A stretch of DNA of 64,000 nt from Trochalopteron elliotii (lineage: Eukaryota; Chordata; Aves; Passeriformes; Leiothrichidae): NCBI GenBank assembly GCA_024734555.1, contig JANPWX010000173.1:1734882-1798881 (forward strand), read 5' to 3'. Numbering within the stretch: position 1 is the first letter of the stretch; each line of letters opens with the position of its first letter. Below are positions 36,768 through 49,002 of this stretch, one piece after another. The translations under genes and the position numbers were made by a program. The notes beneath the pieces were generated by a model that was given only the letters and a program-made list of their open reading frames with translations, was not told where the DNA came from and searched no databases.

Positions 36768-39700
36768 GGTTTCCCTTAATTCCTGGAACAACAATTTACT
36801 GATTTATTTCAAAGTTTCACTTCCTTCATTTCACTAACTTTACCCTCCACAATTTCTCACTTTACCTGCAAGTTACTTTTTACCCTCACTGTCAAATGCA
36901 TCGTCCTTCCAAGCCCAGAGAGTGCAAACATCTCAAGGGCCCCATTGCATTGTTCATCTCCTTTCCCCTGCAGAACTGGGGGACACTGCAGGGGACAAAA
37001 GCGGGACAGGCCAGCCAAGCCCACCACTTCCAATGCTTCCCAGTCTCCATATGAATAATCTTTCCAGCATTGTCCAGTAGGACACCTGCTGTTTATGAAA
37101 ACAAAACCCACAGAGCTCTTACAATCCAGACACCAAAAAACATGAATAGGTGACCATCAGACTTTATTAAGTTTTTCAGTGCTGAACTGCACATGTTGAG
37201 ATTTCTGAATTAATTTAGATTATTAGTGTTATTGTCATCAGAGATACTGGATTAGTTCTGCATTTCAGAAAGAACCTGAAATGTCACGAAAGTGAGTGGA
37301 AAAAAGCACAAAACTTTTAGATGATTATATTTGAAACTTAACCTTTTAAGATGAGTGAAATCTGAGTCTGAGAACAGTTAACAGTAGAGCACACAAAAGA
37401 CCCCTCTCTACAAGGTATTCCCTAGCTCAGTAAAATCACAAATTCCTCTGCACAGCAGAAATGCATTAGAGTTATGTCACACTTCAAGATCACTTTTTCT
37501 TTCCAAAACAAAAGGGAGGTCTGAAACAATCCACACAGCTACAGACACAAATGCCAGCAAGGTTATTGGAATTTCAAGCATAATTAAAGAGAATAGGCAC
37601 CAACAAAGTAACTCAGAAACTAGGCTGTAAAGGGTATCAGGTCCAAAAATCTCTGAGCGAAGTGCACATTGTTAGGAACTGGAAAAATAAGCCTGAAAGT
37701 TCACAGTGAACTTTTTCTCTCTAGCTACTTGCCTACAATGTTTTGTTTAAGAATATTTGGCTTTGTTGTTATCTAGGGTAGTGATACTACTACAATCTTC
37801 CCAAAAGTGAACTCCAGCTCAATGTGCAAATTATTCAAATACCCTCTTGCACAGTATCTTTTCATCATGCTCAGCTTCACACCAGTGCACATCAGGTGCA
37901 AAAAGCTTTGTAGGGAACCCCAAATACAAACCCTCTCCTAGGGCAGATGCTTTGGGATCTGTCTCCCAGGTATCAGCCCTTCCAGAGGCAACACAGACAT
38001 GGGGCTTACAGAAGGAAAGCATAAACAGCAGGGCATGTAATGAAGTGAAAGTTCAAATGTGGGTAAAATGGTTGCTGCTGGCAGTGTGCCACAAACACGA
38101 CATTTTCAGTGTTCATCACAATTCTCTGTACCTCCTCAGTAGCATTTTTTGGTAAGTCATTCTATACATGGCACACAGGAATTCTGGGCAGAGCTAGACG
38201 TGACTTACCAGTCCTTTCACCTGTGCATTTCTCAGAGAGGTTTGTGAGCATATTCTCTGCCCAGCAGCAGGCAAAAAGCCCCATGAAACAACATGTACTT
38301 ATCTGCAGATGAAGCTGTAGCTCCTGTTATCACAGCCTAAGTGCCTTTTCCACCTTTCATCCACATTATATCAACCCCAGGGTAGTGAAGACTTCACTGG
38401 GGCTTTCACTATTTGAGAATGAAGTTCGTCTTTTATCTAGAGCTGTGGGCAGGTGACACTGGTCTGACCAGTTCTACAGCACAAGACTGCAACTAATGCA
38501 TCTGATCCCCATCCTGATGCCACATCCTGCTCACATTTCCAGCACAGTCCCTTCTGGGACTTGGTACCAGACTTCCTGGCCATGGCCCACAGCCCTTTTT
38601 TCCCTCTGAGCTTCAAGAGCATCCTGATGCCTTCCTATCTCAGAGAGCTGTTCTAGCTACAGTTTGGATCCTGGAAAAAGGTGAAGGAATGGTAACTACT
38701 TAGCTAAAAACTGTGGGTAAAATAAAGGGCCAGAGGAATGCATATACAGAACTAATACAAAAACATTTGAAGGGACTGCTTGCCAAAATGAAACTGTACA
38801 ATTTGGCATTGCCTTAACCTTTGCTGCTCATAATATACTTAAAGAAAATTATGGGATATAAAACCCCTGGAATGCTCTGCAAAATTAGGAAGTGATTAGG
38901 CCAGATGATAGCAATTTGACTCTTAACACAGCTTTGTCGTCATTTCAGAATTAATAGCAATACAGTAGAACTGGTCCAAAACCAAGACAGAACATCTCCA
39001 GCACGCTCTGTAGCTGCTGCACATTTCTTGATGTGTGGCCCTGCCTGTGAAGTTTGGTGCAGGTAGATGGAGGAAAAATGAAGGGTCTAAGACCCTCAAC
39101 ACAGCAGGATACACATCTAAATTTGAGATGGCTGGATTTGGGCAAGGGCTGTTGCATGTTTTTTGGGTATCGGTTCTTTTCTTTTAGTTTAAGGCACAGG
39201 AAAAGAAGCACAATTGGCTTTGATGCATCAAAAATACCTGCAGTGAAGATGGAAAATTATGACTCAGATTTTTTTAAGCATGTGGCAGCTTGCCTGTACA
39301 ATCCCTCCAAACACAGACCCAAAGAGTTGTAAATCTTCCTGGAGATTTTCCCTTTCATTCCAACAGTCAGATTTGCCGCAGTGCCTGCTCCACAGCATCT
39401 TCTTGACCACCACCTGTTCATCTTCCTTCAAGTGCATTAAGGAGGAAGGCTTTCCAGGCCAGGACTGTGGACTGGCAGCCATCCCATACAGCTTAACATT
39501 CCTCATCCAATATTTCATTTCTCCCATCACTTGATAAGCAGGGGTAGCGTACTGCCATACATCATAAAGCCCTTTACTACAGCTACTCAATCTAAAAACA
39601 GAGGGTACAGCTGTGCTGTCAGCCAGCATTCTGCAGAAATACCTCAGCTACAGCCGGCAAGCCCAGCGTGGTAACAGAGGCAGCAGCCACAGAAATAAGG

Positions 39701-42700
39701 AGCTCTGCATGACCTAATTTACCTTGTTTCTCCTGCTGAAGGCCAGGCTACCATAGCTGGTGACTCTGCTAAACAGACTTAAGGCAGTCGAGAATCTCTA
39801 CTGTTCAAGTCCATCACATAAAATACAGTAGCACATGACAGAAAGGGGAACTTAGATTGTAAGTATTACACAAATTTAAAGATTCAGTAGTTACACAGGG
39901 TTGGGACAGAAAATATGCTTTCTTGGGCTTATTGTTTTTCTGGCTTTCAGAGTAAAGAGGACTTTGAAAGGAGAATGGAAAAAAACAGGGTTGGAATAGG
40001 GAAAGAAGTACACATTATCAAACCCAAGACAGGCTGGACAGAACTATGATTCTCTGACCACCACTGGAAACTGGATGGCCTTGGTGAGGTGTAACATTGC
40101 TGGATCATAATTAGCACCATTAAATGGTGCTGCAAGCACATGGCAGGAGAGATGAGCGATCAAGCCCTGTAGAGTTTCCTCAAGGTAGAAAAAGGACCTA
40201 TCCTACTGAAAGATCAACAGTTGATTTGAAAAGCTCTGCTCTGGATGGACCAAAAGGAGCCTGGGCTCCCAAGAAGGATGTGACTGTAGGCACAAGGGCA
40301 GCCTTTGGCCATTCAGCCAAAGCCACTGACTCAGTACCCACTGCAGCTGAATTGCACCAAAGGCACTGTCCATGTGACACTAACTGCAGCCCAGAGCCAA
40401 AGGCCCCAAGAGCGGAGGCTGGAGGTGCCCAACACAGCTCTCCTGTAGCTGCCTCTGGCTCAGCAGTGACAGTGTTTGCCCCTACTGACCGCACAGGACA
40501 GGGGTATTTGCAGGTTGGTTAACTGCTAGGAAAGCACCTTCCCTTTCCCCTTCCCCTTCTTTCCACTACCCTCTCTTGTGGTAACAATAACAATGGAAAG
40601 CACTTTCAGAAAAGTATATGGTCTTTCAGACCTGGCTTGAAACAACACTGTGACAGCCTTATGCAGGTCACTAAAAACATCAGCCACTGACTGGCAACTT
40701 CCATAATCCCCTTGAAGAGATGATAGTCAAAGTAGCCTGGAACCTAGCACCACCAGCACAGCAGCAGAAAAGACAGCTGTCTGCAGGCAAAATGCACTCT
40801 AAAAGGGATTTGGAGCTTTAGCATTTTTCCTGACACCATTCCTTCTATGTGGAGAAGTAAATATGAGAACTCACAAAAATACCAGAGTTCTGGGGTCACT
40901 TATATTCTTCCTTTTAAAGTCTTACTATTCTGAAAAATCAGTAAAGGGAAAAAATAACTTAAGGACATAATTTAAAAGATAAAATAAATAAATATCAACA
41001 TCTATTAAACTCTGGTGGAAGAGACAGAGGAAGTCTTCTGTTTGGGAAAGTAGTCAGATGAGAATCATCCCAGGGTGCATGATGCAACACAGAAAGGTCA
41101 GGAAACATAAAGAGTTCTTGAAAAAAAGGAGAACCAGCTGTAAACGTGTTTTAATGAATCTTTCAAATAATAGAAACTTTTTTATGCTAAAAGAGGATGA
41201 GGAAGAGAAACCAAATCCATTTGAAAAATGGCAAAAGAAACACATCACTTAAAATAAGCCTCAAAGACAATGAAATGGTAACTCTGCACCTGTGAGCCAT
41301 GATTATTTATATCACCACCTCATTTTAATAACAGCTGTGTGAAAATGCTAAAACATTATTAAATCTGAAACTAACTACTGCATGTAGCACATAGGAAGCT
41401 TCTCCACTTTCCAATTAGCACCAAGGCTTAAGCTTTAAAAGCAGCAGAAGCAAAAGAAATGCTGAAAAACACTGCCACAGGCTGGCTTAATTTGGAATTT
41501 CTCCTTTTCAAAAGGATTAAAAACAGAAAACCAAACAATACAAAATACACACATTCAGAACAGCAGGAAAGTACTTCAGAATTAAGTCCTCCCCCAGCAT
41601 TTATTTTATTGCATTCCTTACAAGTGAGCAGGTAAGCGTATTGAAGAGCAGCTAAAAAAATTGGTTTGATAAAAAAGAACTTCTACATGTCTACATGTCC
41701 CTGCAGCATTTTGCAAACACCACTTTGGGCGAGAGGCTCCGTTAACCTCCCTGGCATCTCTCACCTCCATATCAAGACCAAGCCCCATGAAAGATGCCTG
41801 GGCCTGCCATGGGATTAACACAGGAAGATTTTAGAATGTTGATGATCGGTTACTTATGAGGTGTCCTTAAACAGAAAGATGCCTGACATTTCAGTGCAAA
41901 GCTTGTCTGCTCAGATATGCAGACCCGGCAGGACCGAAGAGCATCTCACTAGGAACAAGGAACAAGCTGCCCCAGCTCTTGGGCAAGGGCTGTGGCTTGT
42001 AGTTTTGTAGGAAGCAGTACTGACAGCTCTCCTCTTGAGGAATTTAAGTGTTAATTATTCCCCAGTGTTAAAGACTTACAGGGACCTGATTTTTTGGAAG
42101 CTCAGGAAGGCCATCTGCTTTCCCAGCAGCACACAATAGGTGAGAACAACTCTCAACTGGGGAGGGATGAGGGGAACTAAGGTAACCAAACCACCCTCAC
42201 TCCACTGCCCCAGACGTGCATCAGTTGCAGGGTCTGTTTTTATGCACATAACACTCCACATTAAAAAAAAAAAAAAAGATTAAGTTACTAATAAAGATCC
42301 TCAGATCTCTGACATCACTCCCTTATCATTTATCTGCACCCTTCCGTAACAAATGGCAGGACACCACCCATCCCAACCATAGGTGGCCCCTTAAGACTGC
42401 TTCCAGACAGAAATAAAACTTGTCTACAGAAGAATGGTCTCAAGAAATTAATCTGGTTAATTCAGATTCTTAAATAGCAGAAAATCATACAGAAAAACAG
42501 ATATTCACCCAAATATTTACTAAGAGTGTGTGTGCGTGTGTCTTTCCAGTATCACCACATAAAAAAGTACTTAGTACCACAATCGTTCTGGCAAAGATAC
42601 AGATTAGGCAAACGTCACAAAAATAAAAATGTTTTGAAAATCCTTCTCAAAGTCAGAGTAATTTTGAATCTATCCACTAAGAGGCATTTAATCTGCAACT

Positions 42701-43195
42701 TAAATCACCCATACACCTGACTACACACAAGGTCCAGGTGATAACCAGTCTTTATGAACAGATATTGATTACATCGAGCCAAATTCAGCTTTAGTTCCTT
42801 AATCAAAAGAAACACACAACCTCCAAAGGACTTCAGGCTGTTGTGAGGGAGGTTACATAGCAAACGGAACTACCCATCCCCAGGAGTTCAGCCGTGCGCC
42901 CTCGGCACTGCTGAGCTCACACCGGCACCTTCACCTGCTCAGCTGAAATCCCAACCTAGGGACTTACTGCCATGTGTAGCACATTCAGCCTTCTCCTGCG
43001 ACCAACACCCCCACGGCAGCACCCCTAAGAGCCCAGGGACATCTATTTGTACAGGACATCGCCTTGCAAGACAGCTCTGGTATTTTCACTGCCACTAAAG
43101 ATGCAGTCATTTCTCCTGCACGCAGATGCCAGTGCCTGGCTCGGCAGCAAGCAGGCACCGGGCAGCTGTGGGTTGCTGATCAGTAAAGCAGGCCG

Positions 43196-43400
43196 AGCAA
43201 GAAGAGGAGGAGGAAGGGAGGGGAAGAGGAGGAGGAGGAGGGAGGGAGGGGAGGTGCCAGTGCCGGCCGTGGCCGCCAGGTGGCGCCGCCGCCCAGCGGA
43301 TGATGACGGAGCCGCTTCCCAAGGCAGCGCCGCCGCCTCGCTGTCTCCAGTTGGGACCTGGTCCGGATGCTGCCCGAGCCTCCTGCTCCGAACCCTACCC
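43196..43400. promoter_or_regulatory. CpG-dense intronic patch with purine tract and CTCF-like site
   Basis: A purine-only run of about 55-60 nt (43196-43255, GAGGAGG and GGAGGG units) abuts about 150 bp holding roughly 17 CpG dinucleotides by hand count, in otherwise CpG-poor intron. Within it, CCGCCAGGTGGCGC at 43273-43286 matches the CTCF core consensus at all but one position. This could be an internal promoter, insulator or enhancer. No TATA box, first exon or transcript evidence can be read. A 181-codon minus frame across it (43588-43043) is explained by GC richness. Confidence 0.45.
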
Positions 43401-46400
43401 ACGGCACAACCACCCCCACACAAATAAAAAAGCAAACAAACAAGAACAGGGGAGAAAAAAAAAAAAACCACCAAAAACCCCCTGCCATCCATAACCAAAT
43501 TCATACACGTCATCCCACCTGTGTGCATGGGAGACACAAGTCCTTTGGTGAGACAAAGCGCAGGGCTCCTGTCAAAGCTGTGGGGCAAAGAGAGGCTCCA
43601 TCAAGCGGCAAACGCTCCCTGCAGCACTGGGGTGTGCTGATGTGAGGGATGATGACATCCAACTCACCCTAGGTCAAAGTGTTTGCCACCATCAAGAAAA
43701 TATAGCTGTGTTGAGTCCAGTAACTTGGGGTGTAATTACAGAAAGACCAAGGGTTTTCTATATCATGAACTCTTATTATACAATTTTTCCTTTTTTTTTT
43801 TTTTTTTAAACCAGAATTCTCTTTCTTTAAATACTTCCTAACTGGTTAATATAGATTACTTAACAAGGAAGCACCATGTTTGTAGATGGTAGAAAGGCAT
43901 CCATTTCTAAGGGAGACAAAACCTCTAGCAGAGATGTTTTGACTTTTGCTCACTGCCCCTACTATGTAAAAAAATCCCAGTCAAAACAGGCCAAAGTTTG
44001 GGTGGTCAGGATGAGGTAATGCCAACTTCTATCTTTCCTTACAGAGGATCCTTCTTGATGCATGGTAATCAGTTAGCCCACACGTTCCTCTCCACAGGAA
44101 AGGATGGCTCGAACTTTCCTAGCGCAGCCACTGGGGAAAATACAGAAACACGGCAGAGGAGAATACAAAGACCTCACAAATGCAAAAACCTCTGCCTGCC
44201 AAGTGCTAATTGAGAGAACATTCTTGCCAATTAAAAAAGTGCTCTGCTAGTGGGAGAAGCTTCACTTAGAGCTAACAGGAAAGTAAACTAATAAGCAATA
44301 CCTTGCACAAGAAAACAGGTATCTGTGGAAATGGCAGCTGACATTTGCAACCAGGTCAGTTCTAAACTACTTCAGACTGTTGGTTTGTGGTTACAGGAGG
44401 GCAAATTAAGATGTTGCAAACACACATTATTAAATTCAAGATGTCTGGAGAGTGTGCATGAATAAAAACTTCCGATTTTGCCAAATGTAGCGAGGAATAA
44501 AAAAAAAAAAAGTACAATCTTGTGTTCTGAATTCAACATAAGACAAAGATCAGGAGAAGAATAGATGGAGCCAACTCTATTCTCGGGAAAAAAAAAATCA
44601 ATTATTTAGAGGAAGGAGTCCTGAAATGAAGGCTAGGTTTTTTGAAGCAATGAAAGATTTTGGGCACTCCTATTTTATGGCATTAAAACATACTACATAG
44701 GCTTTCGCTCACAAAGCATAGCTTCCAGAAGACAAGCATATTTCATCACATTCTGCAGAATGTGGAAACTCTCTGCCACTGGGCACCCAAGTGCACTTGG
44801 TTCTCTGGCATTTGTTTTCACTGCCAGCTTATGAAGAAATTAGAGCAAACCACTGATTCTTCCCTGATGCCTCACTTTTCTATTTGACTATCTGGAATGG
44901 AAAGCAACAGTAATCAAGTCAGAACATGCAGTTTAAGAATGCTTCCACGAAGTTTTACAAAAATAAGTACTTCCAAAGTAAATTCTCATGAAAAATTGTC
45001 TTGGTTTAAAGATTTAGGGCTAATTCACATAATTCCTTCATTATTTCAGAATGAAAGTTCCCTGGAAAATATAAGAGCATAAATGAGTACCGAGTTTACC
45101 AGGGACTTTCCAAGGCTGTCATAATTTTGTGTATTTGTTGATGAAATACTGTCTTTCCCATGTTCACTGCTGACAATCCCTCCTTCCCCTTGTCTTTTGT
45201 TTTTGCTTTTTGAAGAGCCTTTAAAGTTTTCTTTTGTCTATAATTAAGAAATTCTGCACTATGAGGTATCTCCTTTCATCTTTTTTGGGCTGTGCAAGAA
45301 GGCTTCCCATGAGAAGGGAATCCTTGGCACAGTTTCTAGATAAGCCAGGTCTGTATTTAGGGTCACAGGTGTGAAAGCCACCCTTTTTAGCAGCATGCAC
45401 AGTTCAGCAGCAAGCACTTTCTGTCAACTATGAAGCTGAGTCAACCTTTCTATCTCCTCCACTAAAGGACTTTACCCCAAGAGTTTTCTCCTTTGCCTTT
45501 CCTGTCTGAATTTTCATGGCTGTCTTTCTGTATTTTTTAGCCTCTGGAAAAGCTCACTGCTTAGGTGTAATGCCTTTTACCTCTATCACAACTATAAAGA
45601 TGCCTTCTGGACTTCTTTTCCCCACACCCTTCCAGTATCTTCTGAACACATCCTTCTTGCTAGTCATAAGTACTCTTTCTCTGTCCTTTTGCCTTGCTCC
45701 ATTCTCTGCTTCACAAGAAAAAAAGAACTTATCTCAGAGGGTGGGATGGTTTTGTAGTTATAGTCAACGAAAGACATTCCAAGCTACAGTTTTTGGGTTT
45801 ACTACATACTTTAGACCCATAAACAACCATGAGAAAGTTGTTCAGTCCCTCTGAGATTAAAGTTCTCTGTCCTCTGGAGGAGGAGCACTGTTGCTTAGAG
45901 GCGAGAGTCTCTTAACTCAAACTAAGAAGATTTGTCCTCTACTCTACTCAGCTCTGCACACAGAAGTCTCTGTTAATTCCAGTTTTGGTTCCTTCATCAC
46001 CTGCCCTGGCCAGGACGGAGAACTTAATAAAAGCTGGTACCCCTCCAGTTTTGAAGATGTAACACACCGAAAAAAGCCTTGCTGATCGTAACTCCTCACA
46101 TCTAGTCCTCATCATTTACTGCAATTGAGCATTTACATCAGAGCTTGTAAATTCTTACTCCTTCTTTTGGTTATTCCTTCTTTTGACTCTAGTTAACTAG
46201 TTGCAGTGAAGTTCAGAGTAGTTATGTAAGTCATTATGAAAAAAAAGTAAATTTACAATAAACAGTCCTTTACATTCTCCTTGCCTTTTTCCTTGTCCCA
46301 ACATCTCTGAATCCCACTCTTCAGTTCTCAGTTTTCTTTATATTTTCAGTGCATTGTATTTGCACTCAGGCAAAGTCAAAAAACTTCCTTTAGGCAGAAA

Positions 46401-47739
46401 ATCTTGCCCAAAAAATTCACGCTCCCTTAAACTAAACATAAAATTCAGACTTCAATTAAACTACTGTGAATTTCATACAGCTGAGTATTACTGGCACTTA
46501 CACTGCGCTAATAAATGTTTTCTTGCTGCTCAGTGTTGGACTTCAAAGTAGTTTTACCCTGGAAATCCTCTCAACTGACAAAACATAAAACTTTTAAGAC
46601 TATGGAGTACTTTCAATATTGTGGTAAAGTACAATCCTCATTTTCAAACAAATCAAAAGTATAAGTGCCACAGCAGCTCTTCTAAAAATCTCTTCATTTG
46701 ATTTACCTAAAAAATGTAATTGCAGTGTCATACTCCTGTATTTACAATGAGAAATGCCCTTAAAATAGAGCTGAATTTTTAATGCATATCCTATTTTGGT
46801 TCAAAATTGATCTACTGCTACTGATAGTAAATTTAAGCTGTAATGTTAAGAACATAAACCTATATTTTAACAGAATTTGTTTCTAAGTAACCTAATTATG
46901 CAGGTTACTATCTGAGTCATCTTGTTACTAGGCTGAAAAAAAAAACCCCAGAAAAACAAAGCAATACTTTGTCTAACACTACTGAATCACAAGAAGTGAA
47001 TTATTTTCTGTGGAAAGCAGTGGTTTCAGTATTATAGTGTCACACTGCTACAAACAATACTTTCAAAATAAGTATATTCAGATCTCACACTCACTGTAAG
47101 TAGCTTTTGTGAAATTTTTCTAACCTTCATTTTAAAATAAATTATGAGAAATTTAATGTATCCGAATGAGCTCAGTTAAAGTTGCCTCCAAATTCTGGGC
47201 TGATGGGTTCTATAGTCCAAGTTGAAAGGCACAAGGAGAGGTTTTTCTATCCCTCTGCCAGTCTTCTCAAACCCAAATCCTTGCCAATTTAGTCTTCTCT
47301 GTTCCACAGACTCAGCTTACAGCCTCAAAACGGACAATCACCACTGAACAAATCTCACTTTTTCTTTGAAACTCCCTCTGAGGAGGTTTTCCATTCCCCC
47401 AAAGCTGGAAACAGACAAAAAACAGCCCCTTTTTTACCATGGCTGTCCTGTTGCAGGTGGGTGCCATCCTACCTCTTCTAACCAAGCTCCTTCCTGCATC
47501 TAAGAGGATCTAAGAAATCCCTCACTTGATGTGGCCTGTTCTCTAAGACATGAAGACTCGGGGTGATGATAATGGGTCAGTACAGTCTAAAGATAGATCA
47601 GCCTGCTCTAACAGCTTAATAGCTCCTTACAGGCAGCTGTAGCACTTAATGAGGCAAAGAACAGCAACTCTGCTCTTTCAAGGTTCTGCTCCCAACTGCT
47701 GGGAGGGGCATTTGCCAACGGACAAAAAATTAAAAACTC

Positions 47740-47814
47740 AAAACGAAACAAAACAAAACAAAAGAAAAAAAAAAAACCAAACAAAACTAAACAAAAAAGA
47801 GAAAGAGAAAAAAG
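47740..47814. repeat. (AAAAC)n / A-rich tract
   Basis: AAAAC units grade into poly-A and AAAG or GAGAAA sequence. Confidence 0.88.
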
Positions 47815-48981
47815 CAAATCATCATTTTACTACTCCTAACTAAGTTCATCTCAGAGCTGATGACAGTAACTGCATATCCCAGATGCAAAGCCTATGTCTA
47901 TCAGGTGATGCTAGCCAGAGACAGCATAAATCAAGTCTGCCTACTCACTCACTGAACTGGTATGAAGACAGGCTCTCCAGCAAACTGCTGGAAATGGATG
48001 CCACCACCACCACATCTGATGACCAGTTTAAAGGGAAAACAGGAAAGCTATTGGACTGGTAGCTCTTTTCCCTTGCTGAACTCCAACACCAGATCAGCAG
48101 CCTGGCAGACAGTTACAGGTCTTCACCCATTCTCAACCTACGTGTTCTATCAAGCACTGCCAAAAAAGAACCCTGACACTTCACTGCAGCCTCGGGATAC
48201 ATGATCTGGAAGAACACAGAAGCTCGACCTTCTTAATTAGTTAATTCCCCAGATGGAGTTCATTCCATGAACATCTGCTCTTCCAGGGAATGTCAAGCTT
48301 TGCTGGAAGAAGCAAAACCAGTAACAAATCCACAGTATTCACAGGACTGACATTTTTAAATAAAACTTGAATGGCAGTTACTTTAAGGGCCTTTTTCTTT
48401 AAGCAACATTGTCACAACACATCAGTTTGGGACTCCAGAGGAGAACCACCTACATCGCTGCGACATTGGTACTCCTGATACACCCCACTACCAGATTTGA
48501 AAAATCTGCACGTTTGTCTTTTGCAGGGAAGAAGTAGTAAAGGAGAGGCCACTGCAGGCATATCTAAGAAAAAAAAAGAAAAATGCTAATACTGCTGGAT
48601 CATTGCAGTCACTCTGTTCAAACTTCTTTCCATATTAAAAAATATGATCATGTTTTGGACCTGATAGGAAATAACCAAAATTCCTTCAGTGCTTCCCATG
48701 TGAGCCAAACAAGTCAGGCATAGAACTGTAGGAGGCACTGCCTCAAGTGCTCCAACAGCTCTCCGAGGCACATCAGACTGCGCTGAGCAGTGAAGCATCC
48801 CTGGAGCGCCGTAACTTCAGTTAGAACTTGCAATTCAGGAATCTCCCAGTGACCCCATTATCAGCGTAGCATAGAGAAAACAGGGCCGGTCTTGGTATAT
48901 GAAGGCAATGACTATTCAGGGAGCTTTAATCAGAAGGAATTTAACTGAACAAACAGCCGTGGCTCCCAGAGAAAGGCCGAG

Positions 48982-49002
48982 TACTTTCAAAAATTGAAAG
49001 TA
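48982..49002. repeat. Perfect short hairpin
   Basis: TACTTTCAA and its inverse complement TTGAAAGTA are separated by AAA. Confidence 0.8.

Noticed and set aside
40124..40522. 132-codon hydrophilic plus-strand frame
   Set aside because: It looked faintly like a retroviral gag or a repeat-derived peptide, but there is no motif, no flanking LTR and no recognised similarity.
43043..43588. 181-codon minus-strand frame over the CpG-rich patch
   Set aside because: GC-rich and purine/pyrimidine-biased sequence lacks stops in several frames at once. The translation is low-complexity (Pro, Ser and Leu runs) with no domain.
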